From Pandoraea anapnoica (lineage in GTDB: Bacteria; Pseudomonadota; Gammaproteobacteria; Burkholderiales; Burkholderiaceae), in contig NZ_CABPSP010000005.1 of assembly GCF_902459765.1 (NCBI RefSeq), forward strand, positions 186,001-250,000: 64,000 nt of DNA, in the 5' to 3' direction. The translations under genes and the position numbers were made by a program. The notes beneath the pieces are model-generated. The model worked only from the letters and a program-made list of their open reading frames with translations. It was not told the origin of the DNA and ran no database searches. Shown one piece after another: positions 28,939-38,291 of the stretch. The first letter of the stretch is position 1; each line of letters starts with the position of its first letter.

Positions 28939-31326
28939 TCAAAACTCTTCCCAATCGCCCGGGTCGCTCGCCGCATTGCTCGACTTCGTAGTCGAAGACG
29001 ACCCCGTCGCACCATCGGGCTGTGCCTTGCCCCGGCGCGCCGCCAGTTGCAGCACCTGCGCATCTTCTTGTGCGTTGGCTGCCGGTGCGCTGGCCTGCGG
29101 GCGGCGCGTGGCCGTTCGCGTGGCAGCGCCGCCAGCGCTTGCGCGAGCAGGCGCGGCGGAGGCGGTGTTCTGTGCCGCTACCGTTGCCGCTGCTGCCACC
29201 GGCTTCGAGGCCGCTTGGCGCACGGCGGCCGTAGCTTGCGTTTGCTGCGCTTGCTGCCCTGCACCGTTCGCCACTCGCCGCACCGTGGGTGAGCCAGTAG
29301 CCTGGAGCGCGTCGCCCACACGGAAGACGGACACGGCGTCGCGCAGACGATGCGCCTGATCTTCCAGCGAGCCCGCCGCCGCCGCCGCTTCTTCCACGAG
29401 TGCCGCGTTCTGCTGGGTGACCTCGTCCATCTGCGTCACAGCGCGGTTGACCTGTTCGATGCCGCTCGACTGCTCGGCCGATGCGGCAGAGATCTCGCCC
29501 ATGATGTCGGTGACGCGCTGTACGGCCTGCACGATCTCGTCCATCGTGTGACCGGCTTGCGCCACGAGGGCCGAGCCGTTTTCCACGCGTCCCACCGAAT
29601 CTTCGATGAGCACCTTGATTTCCTTCGCGGCGGCCGCGCTACGCTGCGCCAGCGTGCGCACTTCGCCCGCCACGACCGCGAAGCCGCGGCCTTGTTCCCC
29701 TGCACGCGCCGCTTCCACGGCGGCGTTCAGCGCCAGGATGTTGGTCTGGAACGCAATGCCTTCGATCACGCTGATGATGTCGACGATCTTGTGCGAACTC
29801 GTCGAAATACCCTGCATCGTGTCGACGACGTTGCCCACCACCTGACCGCCGCGTGCAGCGATCTCCGAGGCGTTCACGGCCATCGCGCTCGCTTGACGGG
29901 CGTTGTCGGCGTTCTGCTTGACGGTGGCCGTCAGCTGTTCCATCGACGATGCCGTCTGCTCCAGCGACGCCGCCTGTTGTTCGGTACGCGCCGACAGATC
30001 CGTATTACCTGCGGCGATTTCACGCGAGGCGATGTTGATCGATTCGATGCCTTCACGCACATCGGAGACGATGGACAGCAGGCTGTTCTTCATGACCGAC
30101 AGGCCGAACAGCAACTGGCCGATTTCGTCACGGCCCACGCCTTCTGCCTTGCCGGTAAGATCGCCCGCCGCGATCTGCTTCGACATGCCCAACGCCACGC
30201 GCAGCGGATGGTTGATCGCGCGACGCAGGATGCTGCCGAGCAGGAACAGCACGACGATGCCACCGAGCACCGCGATGACCGTCGCCGCACGCACAATCGT
30301 GTGTTCTTTTTGCGACTGCTGATACAGATCGGTCGCCTGCGTGAGTTCGAGGCGCGTCAGCGCATTGAGCTCGTCGCGCATCGGCCCGTAGGCCGGCTTC
30401 ACTTTTTCGAGGTACGTCTGTTGTGCGCCTTCGGCCGAACCGACACGCAGCATCTCGACCGTCTGCAACAAGCCATCGGACGTAAAGCGCTGACGGATCA
30501 CATCGAAGCGCTCGGCTTGCGCACGCGTGCTGTCGTCGACCGTCTTCATGTACTCCGCCCACTGGCGGTTGATTTCGTCGAGGCTGCCCGCGATTTCGTC
30601 ACCGGCGCGCTTCATCGCGTCGAGATTCGGGCTGCCGACGGCTTCGGCCACCAGCAACACGTCGCGGTCGAGCTTCTGACCGATGACGCCGAGCGTGCTC
30701 ACCGGCACCATGCCGTTCCGGTACACCTTCAACAACTTGTCGTTGCTGCTCGACACGCCCCACAGCCCCAGGCCACCGACGATGGCCAGCAGGATCGCAC
30801 CGAGCACGATGATGCCCGTCAGACGGGCGCGCAGCGTGTCGAGACGCACACGGCGCGCGAGCGCCGCAATGCCACCGCGCTCGACCTGGCCGCCGCGAAT
30901 GCGCAGATTGCCTGCCTGTCCATTACGGAAGCGAGCGTAGATCGCTTCGGCCTGCGCCGTAGCACCTGCGCTCGGACGCACCCGCACCGACGTGTAGCCG
31001 ACGACGGCGTTGTTTTCGAGCGTCGGCGTGACGGTGGCCAGCACCCAGTAGAAGTCGCCGTTCTTGCGGCGGTTCTTGACCAGCCCGGTCCAAGTGTCGC
31101 CGCGCTTGATCGTCTCCCACAGATCGCCGAATGCCTCGGAGGGCATGTCGGGATGGCGAACGATGTTGTGCGGAGACCCCAGCAGTTCATCACGCGAATA
31201 GCCGCTCACCTCCACGAAGGCGGGATTGGCATACGTGATCCGCCCCTTGAGATCCGTCCGAGAGATCAGATACTGATGCTCGCCGATGACGAATTCGTTC
31301 TGGGTAACGGGCTGGTTATCGCGCAC
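28939..31326 (-). CDS. Hybrid chemoreceptor: Aer-type PAS plus periplasmic domain
   Basis: The 795-residue product starts with an Aer-like PAS domain (about 10-120; motifs [20 protein letters not shown] and [32 protein letters not shown]). In Aer this fold binds FAD and senses redox state. Unlike Aer, it continues with a transmembrane helix (about 168-190), a periplasmic helical domain of about 160 residues, a second helix (about 352-370), HAMP, and the signalling domain. The C-terminus is DWEEF, a CheR-tether pentapeptide. It therefore appears to have both a cytoplasmic and a periplasmic sensor. It directly follows cheW. Confidence 0.94.
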   Translation of the reverse strand: MRDNQPVTQNEFVIGEHQYLISRTDLKGRITYANPAFVEVSGYSRDELLGSPHNIVRHPDMPSEAFGDLWETIKRGDTWTGLVKNRRKNGDFYWVLATVTPTLENNAVVGYTSVRVRPSAGATAQAEAIYARFRNGQAGNLRIRGGQVERGGIAALARRVRLDTLRARLTGIIVLGAILLAIVGGLGLWGVSSSNDKLLKVYRNGMVPVSTLGVIGQKLDRDVLLVAEAVGSPNLDAMKRAGDEIAGSLDEINRQWAEYMKTVDDSTRAQAERFDVIRQRFTSDGLLQTVEMLRVGSAEGAQQTYLEKVKPAYGPMRDELNALTRLELTQATDLYQQSQKEHTIVRAATVIAVLGGIVVLFLLGSILRRAINHPLRVALGMSKQIAAGDLTGKAEGVGRDEIGQLLFGLSVMKNSLLSIVSDVREGIESINIASREIAAGNTDLSARTEQQAASLEQTASSMEQLTATVKQNADNARQASAMAVNASEIAARGGQVVGNVVDTMQGISTSSHKIVDIISVIEGIAFQTNILALNAAVEAARAGEQGRGFAVVAGEVRTLAQRSAAAAKEIKVLIEDSVGRVENGSALVAQAGHTMDEIVQAVQRVTDIMGEISAASAEQSSGIEQVNRAVTQMDEVTQQNAALVEEAAAAAGSLEDQAHRLRDAVSVFRVGDALQATGSPTVRRVANGAGQQAQQTQATAAVRQAASKPVAAAATVAAQNTASAAPARASAGGAATRTATRRPQASAPAANAQEDAQVLQLAARRGKAQPDGATGSSSTTKSSNAASDPGDWEEF

Positions 31327-31460
31327 GTGCTCGGTCTCCGTGGACTGGGTGAGTGGGTTATGTCTGTAAGGGTGACGCGGCGGGTGTCTCGGCCCCGCCT
31401 GCGGTTAGTACATTGATCACGCTGCCGACATGGGCGACGTCGGCAATGTCGCAGCCGGAC

Positions 31461-31976
31461 TTAGCTCCCCAGACGCTCGATGAGCGCCATGTCGTCGCTG
31501 GTCATCAGCTTTTCGATATCCATCAGGATCAGCATGCGGCCTTCGACCGTGCCCAGACCTGTGATGTACTCGGTCGCCAGTTGTGCGCCGAACTCCGGTG
31601 CGGGCTTGATCTCGCCGCGTGCGAGCGTGAGCACGTCGGACACGCCGTCGACCACCATGCCGACCACGCGGCCCGCCACGTTCAGAATGATCACGACCGT
31701 CTGCGTGTCGTACTCCACGCGGCCCAGACGGAACTTGATACGCATGTCCACGATCGGCACGATGATGCCGCGCAGGTTGATCACGCCCTTGATGAACTCG
31801 GGCGCGTTCGCGATCCGGGTGACAGCGTCGTAGCCGCGAATTTCCTGTACCTTCAGAATGTCGATGCCGTATTCCTCTTCACCCAGCGTGAAGACGAGAA
31901 ATTCCTGGCCGTCGCCATCGGTCTGCATGGCGCCTGCGTGGCGCGACACGGCCTGCTCTTGCGAAAGGTTGTCCAT
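31461..31976 (-). CDS. cheW: Chemotaxis coupling protein CheW
   Basis: CheW links receptors to CheA. The 171-residue product is a single CheW domain with [36 protein letters not shown] and [11 protein letters not shown]. It lies 17 bp after the cheA stop and 134 bp before the hybrid receptor gene. Confidence 0.97.
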   Translation of the reverse strand: MDNLSQEQAVSRHAGAMQTDGDGQEFLVFTLGEEEYGIDILKVQEIRGYDAVTRIANAPEFIKGVINLRGIIVPIVDMRIKFRLGRVEYDTQTVVIILNVAGRVVGMVVDGVSDVLTLARGEIKPAPEFGAQLATEYITGLGTVEGRMLILMDIEKLMTSDDMALIERLGS

Positions 31977-31993
31977 CTAACGCGTCTCCGACT

Positions 31994-34216
31994 TCAGTTG
32001 AAGATGGTGGCAGCGGCCGAGCGCTGGCCGCGCTGGAGCGCCGCCACATCGACGATCAATGCCACACTGCCGTCACCCATGATGGTGGCGGCGGAAATAC
32101 CGTGAATACGGCGGTAATTGGTTTCGAGGTTCTTCACCACAACTTGCTGCTGACCGACCAGTTCGTCGACGAGCAACGCGAAGCGGCGGCCTTCGGCCTG
32201 AAGGATCACGATGATGCCCTGCGTCGGATCGAGGCGCGCTTCGGGCACTTCGAACGTGCGGTACAGCTCGACGAGCGGCAGATACTCGCCGCGCACCAGC
32301 ACGACCTGACCTTCGCCGGTCACCGCGCGGATGTCGTCGCGACGCGGTTGCAGCGACTCCATGACGAAGTTCAGCGGCAAGATGAAGATCTCGGGGCCGA
32401 CCTTGACGGACATGCCATCGAGAATCGCGAGCGTGAGCGGCAGCACGATGCGGATCGTGGTGCCCTTGCCGCGCGTGGATAGAATCTCCACGTGGCCGCC
32501 CATCTGCTGGATGTTTCGCTTCACGACGTCCATACCCACGCCACGGCCCGACACGTCGGTCACGGCTTCGGCGGTAGAGAAGCCCGGCGCGAAGATCAGT
32601 TGCCACACTTCCTCGTCCGCCATCGACTCGGACACGTTCATGCCTTGCTGCAGCGCCTTGGCGAGAATCTTCTCGCGACGCAGGCCCGCGCCGTCGTCAC
32701 TCACTTCGATGACGATGTTGCCGCCCTGATGCGCGGCCGACAGCACCAGCTGACCGACCGGGTCTTTACCCGAGGCCAGACGCTGTTCCGTCGTTTCGAT
32801 GCCGTGATCGAGACTGTTACGCACCAGGTGCGTGAGCGGATCGATGATGCGCTCGATCAGGCTCTTGTCGAGTTCGGTCGCCTGACCGAACGTCACGAGT
32901 TCGATCTGTTTGCCGAGCTTGGTCGCGAGATCGCGCACCAGACGCGGGAAGCGCGAGAACACGTAGTCCATCGGCATCATGCGGATGGACATCACCGCTT
33001 CTTGCAGATCGCGCGCGTTGCGCTCCAGCTGACCCATGCCGTTGAACAGGCGGTCGTGAAGCATCGGGTCGAGGCTGCTTGCGGTCTGCGCGAGCATGGC
33101 CTGCGTAATCACCAGTTCGCCCACGAGGTTGATGAGCTGGTCGACCTTCTCCACGCCCACACGAATCGAGCTGTTCTCGTGACCGGCAGCGCCGCCTGCG
33201 GCGGGTGCTGCGGCACGCTTCTCCGGCGGATGCTGCGCGCCGCCACCGCCTGAAGCGGCTTGCGGAGCGGCAGGCGGAACAACGATCGGCTCGGCGGCGG
33301 CCGGCGGCACGACGGCTTGCGGCGCTGCCGGTGCGGCTGCGGCCGGGATTTCGATCGGTGCCGAAGCAGCCGGTGCCGGAGCGGGTGCCGGTTCGAAGAT
33401 TTCGACGGTTTGAGCTGGAGCAGCCGGTGCAACCGCTGGCGCAGCAGGCGCGGCGGGTGCGGCAGCAACGGCGGACGCATCCTGTACGTCAATCTGCGAC
33501 GGTTCGATCACGAAGCAGCACACGGCCAGGATGTCGTCGGCGTCGCAGGTGGTGTCGAGCCACAGGTGAAGCGCGTCGCCCACGGTATTGCGACCGGCGA
33601 CGGCGCCGAGGTTGCCTAGCTCTTCGGCGAGCAACGCCTGATCTTTTTCGCCCACACCCGAGAGCGTGACTTTCAGACGCTTCTGACCCGGCGGGATGTC
33701 ACTGGTCGGCGCACCGCTGGCGTCGACGGCGGGGGCCGCTTCCGCTGCAGCAGCCGCGGGTGCGGGAGCAGGCGCCGCCGCCGGGGGCGGTGCGAAGGGC
33801 GAGGTCGGCGCGGCGGACACCGGCGCACCGTCGCCTTCGGCGGCGAGTTGCTGGAGCACGGCGCAGATGCGCTTCATGGCCTCGGCATCGGGTTCACTGG
33901 AGGCGCGGTAGGCATTCAACTGTTGATGCAACACGTCTTTGGTTTCCAGGAAGGTGTCGACCATCTCGGTGCGCAACTGCAATTCGCCGCGACGGGCGCG
34001 GTCGAGCAGGTTTTCCAGCAGGTGCGTGGTCTCGGTAAGCGCGGTGAAGCCGAACGTCGCGGCGCCGCCCTTGATCGAATGAGCGGCCCGGAAGATCGCG
34101 TTGAGTTGCTCGTTATCGGGCGCACTTACGTCGAGCGCAAGCAGGAGGTGCTCCATCTCTGCGAGCAACTCTTCCGCTTCGTCGAAAAAGGTCTGGTAGA
34201 ACTGGGTGATATCCAC
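31994..34216 (-). CDS. cheA: Chemotaxis histidine kinase CheA
   Basis: CheA autophosphorylates and passes phosphate to CheY and CheB. The 740-residue product has an HPt domain with His46 in FRAAHSIKGGAATFGF, an Ala/Pro-rich linker, a P2-like domain (about 170-245), a second very Ala/Pro-rich linker of about 110 residues, then dimerisation, ATPase (N-box LTHLVRNSLDHGIE, G-boxes DDGAGL and GRGVGMDVV) and CheW-like domains. It follows cheY1 by 51 bp. The linkers make it longer than the enterobacterial protein of about 650 residues. Confidence 0.97.
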   Translation of the reverse strand: MDITQFYQTFFDEAEELLAEMEHLLLALDVSAPDNEQLNAIFRAAHSIKGGAATFGFTALTETTHLLENLLDRARRGELQLRTEMVDTFLETKDVLHQQLNAYRASSEPDAEAMKRICAVLQQLAAEGDGAPVSAAPTSPFAPPPAAAPAPAPAAAAAEAAPAVDASGAPTSDIPPGQKRLKVTLSGVGEKDQALLAEELGNLGAVAGRNTVGDALHLWLDTTCDADDILAVCCFVIEPSQIDVQDASAVAAAPAAPAAPAVAPAAPAQTVEIFEPAPAPAPAASAPIEIPAAAAPAAPQAVVPPAAAEPIVVPPAAPQAASGGGGAQHPPEKRAAAPAAGGAAGHENSSIRVGVEKVDQLINLVGELVITQAMLAQTASSLDPMLHDRLFNGMGQLERNARDLQEAVMSIRMMPMDYVFSRFPRLVRDLATKLGKQIELVTFGQATELDKSLIERIIDPLTHLVRNSLDHGIETTEQRLASGKDPVGQLVLSAAHQGGNIVIEVSDDGAGLRREKILAKALQQGMNVSESMADEEVWQLIFAPGFSTAEAVTDVSGRGVGMDVVKRNIQQMGGHVEILSTRGKGTTIRIVLPLTLAILDGMSVKVGPEIFILPLNFVMESLQPRRDDIRAVTGEGQVVLVRGEYLPLVELYRTFEVPEARLDPTQGIIVILQAEGRRFALLVDELVGQQQVVVKNLETNYRRIHGISAATIMGDGSVALIVDVAALQRGQRSAAATIFN

Positions 34217-34267
34217 CGATTTCCTCGTCCTAACTTGGTTGTGCCATCGACGCCGACGACTTCATCG

Positions 34268-34651
34268 TCATGCGCCTTCGCCGACGAGCGATGCGACCAC
34301 GTCGACCAGTGCTTCGGGGTCGACCGGCTTGATCAGCCAGCCGCTGGCGCCCGCTTCGCGGGCAGCCGTCTTGTACGCGCCGTCGACTTCCGTCGTCAGC
34401 ACCAGAATGGGGGTCTCGGCAAACGCGTCGAGTTCGCGCAGCGCGCGAATGAGCGACAGACCGTCCATGCCGGGCATGTGCTGATCGGTCAGCACCAGAT
34501 CGAAGACCGCGTTCGTGGCCAGCGTCAGCGCTTCCTGCCCGTCGCGGGCGGTCGTCACGGCGTAGCCGGCTTCATCGAGCGTGGCAGCCAGGATCTGACG
34601 CATCGACGCGGAATCGTCGACGGCGAGAATCGTGTTGCGAAGGGCCTGCAT
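34268..34651 (-). CDS. cheY1: Second CheY-like single-domain response regulator
   Basis: The 127-residue product is a lone receiver domain: AVDDSASMRQILAATLDEAG, acceptor Asp56 in LVLTDQHMPGMDG, Thr in LVLTTEVDG and Lys in WLIKPVDPE. It lies directly before cheA and differs from the cheY next to cheZ. It may act as a phosphate sink or control a different output. No DNA-binding domain is present. Confidence 0.92.
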   Translation of the reverse strand: MQALRNTILAVDDSASMRQILAATLDEAGYAVTTARDGQEALTLATNAVFDLVLTDQHMPGMDGLSLIRALRELDAFAETPILVLTTEVDGAYKTAAREAGASGWLIKPVDPEALVDVVASLVGEGA

Positions 34652-34668
34652 GCGTCTCCTCTTGTCGG

Positions 34669-35679
34669 TTATCGCGACGCGCCGGGCGCCGTCGGGGCCG
34701 CCGGAGGTGCTGGCAGTGGGGGCAATCCCGGCAAGGCCGGCCCGCCAGACATCTCGCCGCTCATGGCGGCACTCACCGCGTTGCTGCCTGCGCCGCGTGC
34801 GTTCGCGGCGTCGATAGTCGGCTGATCCACCTCGTGCTTGACCGACTGCTCTGCGCGGCGGTTGAGCACGATGATGCTGATGCGACGGTTGATCGGGTTG
34901 TAAGCGTCGTCGCGATCGAGCGGCACCGTGGAGGCCAGACCCACCACACGCAGCACCTTCTCGCCATCGAGCCCGCCCGCGATCAGTTCACGGCGCGACG
35001 CGTTCGCGCGGTCCGCCGACAGCTCCCAGTTGCTATAGCTCTTATCGCCCTGCGCGTATGCCGTGGCGTCGGTGTGACCGGACAAGCTGATGCTGTTGGG
35101 TACGCCGTTGAGCGACTTACCGATTTCGCGCAGGATGTCGCGCATGTACGGCTGCACCTGCGCACTCGCATTGGCGAACATCGGCCGGTTCTGATCGTCC
35201 ACGATCTGGATGCGCAGCCCTTCGGTCGTCACGTCGATCAGCAGTTGCTTGCGGAACTGTTTGAGCGTGGGGTTACTTTCGATCGCTTTCTCGATGCGCG
35301 CTTTGAGATCGCGCAAACGTTGTGCATCTGCACGCTCGGCCATCTCGGCGGTGGTCGCCTGACGCGAGCGCGTCTGGTCGCCGCGCGACTTCTGACCATC
35401 GGTACGTGTGGTATCGGTGCCGCCGCCGGGAATCACGCCGCTGTTGTCGGCAGCGTTACGTCCGCCGGTGAGCGCCACCTTGAGCGGCGTGCGGAAGTAT
35501 TCCGCGATCCCCGTCAGTTCCTTGCTGCTCACCGAACTCAGCAACCACATCAGCAGGAAGAACGCCATCATGGCCGTCATGAAGTCGGCGTAGGCAATCT
35601 TCCACGCACCACCGTGGTGGCCGTGCCCGCCGGCTTTGCGGCGCTTGACGATAATGGGCCGCTCGTCTTTCTCGCTCAT
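34669..35679 (-). CDS. motB: Flagellar stator protein MotB
   Basis: MotB anchors the stator to peptidoglycan and conducts protons with MotA. The 336-residue product has one transmembrane helix (about 28-48) with the essential aspartate at residue 32 in YADFMTAMMAFFLLMW. The periplasmic part has an OmpA-type peptidoglycan-binding domain (SLSGHTDATAYAQ, LSADRANASRRELI) and a Pro/Gly/Ala-rich tail. It follows motA by 12 bp. Confidence 0.97.
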   Translation of the reverse strand: MSEKDERPIIVKRRKAGGHGHHGGAWKIAYADFMTAMMAFFLLMWLLSSVSSKELTGIAEYFRTPLKVALTGGRNAADNSGVIPGGGTDTTRTDGQKSRGDQTRSRQATTAEMAERADAQRLRDLKARIEKAIESNPTLKQFRKQLLIDVTTEGLRIQIVDDQNRPMFANASAQVQPYMRDILREIGKSLNGVPNSISLSGHTDATAYAQGDKSYSNWELSADRANASRRELIAGGLDGEKVLRVVGLASTVPLDRDDAYNPINRRISIIVLNRRAEQSVKHEVDQPTIDAANARGAGSNAVSAAMSGEMSGGPALPGLPPLPAPPAAPTAPGASR

Positions 35680-35691
35680 TTCTCGCGTCCG

Positions 35692-36552
35692 TCAACGTGC
35701 CTTGACCTGTCGCACGTGCTCTTCGAGCTCGGCAAACGACGGACGTACGGTGGAGTAAAGCACCTTGCGGCCGAACTCGACCGAGAGGGCCGGCGCGTAA
35801 CCGTTCAGGCTGGCGAGCAGCGTGACCTTGATGCACTCGTAGAGCTTCACCGATTCGTTGATGCGGTGTTCGATGAGCTGTGCCAGCGGCGAGATAAAGC
35901 CGTAGGCGAGCAAAATGCCGAGGAAGGTCCCCACGAGGGCCTGTGCGATGAGGGCACCGAGCACGGCCGGCGGCTGGTCGGCCGAGGCCATCGTGTGCAC
36001 CACGCCCATCACGGCCGCCACGATACCGAAGGCCGGCATGGCGTCACCCGTCTTTTGCAGACAGTGCGCGGGCACTTCGCCTTCGTGACGGTATGTTTCG
36101 ATTTCGTGATCCATCAGGTTCTCGATCTCGAACGCGTTCATGTTGCCGCTGACCATCAGTCGCAGATAGTCGGTGAGGAATTCCATAATGCGTGGCTCGC
36201 CGAGAATGCGCGGGTACTGCGAGAACACCGGGCTCGATGCCGGATCTTCGACGTCTCCCTCGATGGCAAGCATGCCGTCCTTACGCGCTTTGGCGAGCAG
36301 CACGTACAGGAGCGCCATCAGCTCCATGTACAGCTCTTTGGTGTATTTCGAGCCCTTGAACAGCATAGGCAGCGCTTTCATCGTCGCCTTGATCGCCTTG
36401 CTGTTGTTGCCCACCACGAACGAGCCGACGCCCGCGCCACCGATGATCAGCAGCTCGGTCGGCTGAAACAGCGCGCCCAAGTGGCCCCCGCCAATGACGA
36501 AGCCGCCAAAGACCGATGCCAGAACGATGATGTAACCAATGACGACAAGCAC
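35692..36552 (-). CDS. motA: Flagellar stator protein MotA
   Basis: MotA forms the proton channel with MotB and pushes on FliG. The 286-residue product has four transmembrane helices. The conserved motif GDAMPAFGIVAAVMGVVHTM lies in the third. The cytoplasmic loop (about 60-160) holds the charged residues that contact the rotor. A FliA-type promoter lies 60 bp upstream. Confidence 0.97.
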   Translation of the reverse strand: MLVVIGYIIVLASVFGGFVIGGGHLGALFQPTELLIIGGAGVGSFVVGNNSKAIKATMKALPMLFKGSKYTKELYMELMALLYVLLAKARKDGMLAIEGDVEDPASSPVFSQYPRILGEPRIMEFLTDYLRLMVSGNMNAFEIENLMDHEIETYRHEGEVPAHCLQKTGDAMPAFGIVAAVMGVVHTMASADQPPAVLGALIAQALVGTFLGILLAYGFISPLAQLIEHRINESVKLYECIKVTLLASLNGYAPALSVEFGRKVLYSTVRPSFAELEEHVRQVKAR

Positions 36553-36611
36553 TGCCGGATACCTCTCGCAAAAATACGTCTACGGAAAATTGTCCTTCCT
36601 GTTCAGAGGGC

Positions 36612-36639
36612 TTAACGGCAGACACGCAGGGAAACTGTA
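36612..36639 (-). promoter_or_regulatory. FliA (sigma-28) type promoter of the motA operon
   Basis: On the minus strand TACAGTTT, a 12-bp spacer and GCCGTTAA match the consensus at 7/8 and 7/8, with a spacer 1 bp longer than the usual 11. It sits in the 129-bp gap between flhC and motA. It would place motAB, cheY1, cheA, cheW and the downstream receptors in the late class, uncoupled from flhDC. Confidence 0.7.
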
Positions 36640-36681
36640 GGGGCGGGATTACCTCGATACGCTCGGTGAGAAGGGCTCCGA

Positions 36682-37278
36682 TCAGGCCGCTAAAGGCGAA
36701 ATCGCAGCATCCGGCTCACCCGACGCCACGGCGGGCGCGAGATCGGCGGCATGTGCGTGCTTCGCTTTCCGAGTCTTTCCGGCGCGCGACGGGGGGGCGC
36801 ACAGCCCGCAAACGTACTGGCCATGCGGCTCGTGCGCGTGCGTGACGAAGTGGCCGCCGCAGCGGGTGCACGGCGTCATCTGCAGCATCTTGCTGTCGAA
36901 GAAGCGAACGAGCGTCCATGCGCGCGTGAATCCGAGCACGGCTTCCCAACCGTGCAACTCCACATGCTCCAGGTACAGTCGGTAAGCCTTGACGATGGCT
37001 TCGATGCCCTGACATCCGCCGTACTGCACGAGGTGGCGGTAGATGTTGTGGAAAAGCGACGAGTGGATGTTCGGCAGCCACGTCACGAACCAGTCGGTCG
37101 AGAACGGCAGCATGCCCTTGGGCGGCGAAGCGCCTTTGAGCTCTTTGTAGAGTTTGATGAGCCGATCACGGCTCAGGCTCGTCTCCGCTTCCAGCAACTG
37201 GAGGCGGGCGCCGAGTTCGATCAGCTCGATGGCCAGCTGAATTTCACGGGCCTCGAGGACGACGCTTTTGGTACGCAT
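36682..37278 (-). CDS. flhC: Flagellar master regulator subunit FlhC
   Basis: FlhC pairs with FlhD to activate early flagellar promoters. The start at 37278 (MRTKSVVLEAREIQLA) follows AGGAA at 8 nt and gives 198 residues; the frame is also open from a TTG six codons earlier. Four cysteines (137, 140, 157 and 160, in TPCTRCGG and VCGLC) form the zinc site. YKELKGASPPKGMLPFSTDW is highly conserved. It follows flhD by about 80 bp. Confidence 0.95.
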   Translation of the reverse strand: MRTKSVVLEAREIQLAIELIELGARLQLLEAETSLSRDRLIKLYKELKGASPPKGMLPFSTDWFVTWLPNIHSSLFHNIYRHLVQYGGCQGIEAIVKAYRLYLEHVELHGWEAVLGFTRAWTLVRFFDSKMLQMTPCTRCGGHFVTHAHEPHGQYVCGLCAPPSRAGKTRKAKHAHAADLAPAVASGEPDAAISPLAA

Positions 37279-37361
37279 ATACAGGCTTCCTGGCAAATCA
37301 CGCCAAGCGCGGCCCCAATGACATCAGGCTGCGCGTGGCGTGCGTCGCGTGTGTCGTACGC

Positions 37362-37679
37362 TCAGCCGATCTGCTCGACGGGCTGACCCGCGAGCAGAAT
37401 CGAAGCGTGCGACTGCTGCATACCCACATCTTTCGCACCGTGCGTGAGGCTCGAAAGAATCACGTGGTCGTCGAATCGAAATCGGCACAGAAGCTGGTTC
37501 GACCCCGCGAACTTAACGAGTTGAGCCAGTGTGAGACTGCCGAGCACGTCGGCAAGCTGGTCGCTGATGCCCAGGCGGAACATTGCCGCCGCGCGATCCT
37601 CACGGATCAGGCGCTGAGCCAGGACTAGGTAGGAGAGATTCAACTCACGAATCTCGTTCAGTGTTTCGCTGTTTCGCAT
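37362..37679 (-). CDS. flhD: Flagellar master regulator subunit FlhD
   Basis: FlhD is the other half of the FlhD4C2 activator. The 105-residue helical product begins [20 protein letters not shown] and continues [20 protein letters not shown], close to the enterobacterial protein. It is the first gene of the series. The 612-bp region upstream holds a palindrome and a FliA-type promoter that may control it. Confidence 0.95.
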   Translation of the reverse strand: MRNSETLNEIRELNLSYLVLAQRLIREDRAAAMFRLGISDQLADVLGSLTLAQLVKFAGSNQLLCRFRFDDHVILSSLTHGAKDVGMQQSHASILLAGQPVEQIG

Positions 37680-37806
37680 GCGGCCCCCCGGCGCAATGGA
37701 TGAATCTGGCGGTACTACTGTCTATTCCCCCGCATTGTGGACAAGGGCGAAAGATAAAGAAATCGGAGAAAAACTACAGAAAGGGGCGAGAAAAGCGGAA
37801 GTTTAT

Positions 37807-37825
37807 TGTAGGAATTTTTCCTACA
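37807..37825. promoter_or_regulatory. Palindromic operator candidate upstream of flhD
   Basis: TGTAGGAA-TTT-TTCCTACA is a perfect inverted repeat, 128 bp before the flhD start. TAGGAA/TTCCTA half-sites resemble those used by NarL/FixJ-type response regulators such as RcsB and BvgA, both known to repress flhDC homologues in other bacteria. One arm overlaps a possible -10 (TACAAT), so occupancy would block transcription. The identity of the binding protein is inference. Confidence 0.5.
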
Positions 37826-37933
37826 TGAGCGGCGCGCAGGGACCCTACGACGCGCTCGGGGGGAACGTTCGATGAGACAGACTGTGACGGCTTCATGAAA
37901 GTGTCACGAAGCTGCGCTCTACTACTTGACTGT

Positions 37934-37960
37934 ATTTCGGCGGACTTTTGCCGAACTTTA
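37934..37960 (-). promoter_or_regulatory. FliA (sigma-28) type promoter upstream of flhD
   Basis: On the minus strand TAAAGTTC, an 11-bp spacer and GCCGAAAT match the consensus at 7/8 and 6/8. A transcript would start about 250 nt before flhD. It could provide FliA feedback on flhDC or make a separate small RNA from the leader. Confidence 0.55.
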
Positions 37961-38291
37961 GGCACCCTTGCAAAAAATTTCAGGGGGCTTATGCAAGGGA
38001 TGTCTGGATCGTACTTTGCCTATCGAGCGCACACTGGAACAGAGCAATTACAAAGTGTTACAGATGTAGAGCCGCTTGCCGAATTCCAGGTTTGGAAGCA
38101 TTGTTCCGATGCCGGTTCCCGCCGTTTTGCCGGAATCGCGAAGCAACATCTTACAAATCCTTCCTGTCGACACTGTCTCGCTATTGTCGTTTCGACAGGC
38201 AATTTCAAACAGACGCCAGAATCCAGGCAGCGTTCCCCACGCTCGGGCTTGACGTTACGTTGAGCGAAACTTCGGGTTGGGTTTGACGGGC

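Larger units (their letters stand above)
37680..38291. promoter_or_regulatory. Long regulatory region upstream of flhDC
   Basis: This 612-bp stretch between flhD and the exporter gene (both -) contains no credible gene; the overlapping short frames have no ribosome site or protein-like sequence. It is the flhDC control region, with an 8-bp-arm palindrome at 37807-37825, a possible -10 element TACAAT (minus strand, 37805-37810) overlapping that palindrome, and a FliA-type promoter at 37934-37960. Between 38000 and 38290 I see nothing specific. Confidence 0.7.

Noticed and set aside
31400-31450. Possible FliA promoter before the hybrid receptor
   Set aside because: Only the GCCG half and a TAAG overlap the consensus (about 3/8 at the -35), so it was not kept.
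37895-38286. Overlapping open frames upstream of flhD
   Set aside because: No ribosome sites, no protein-like composition, and conflicting frames on both strands. The region is better read as regulatory DNA.
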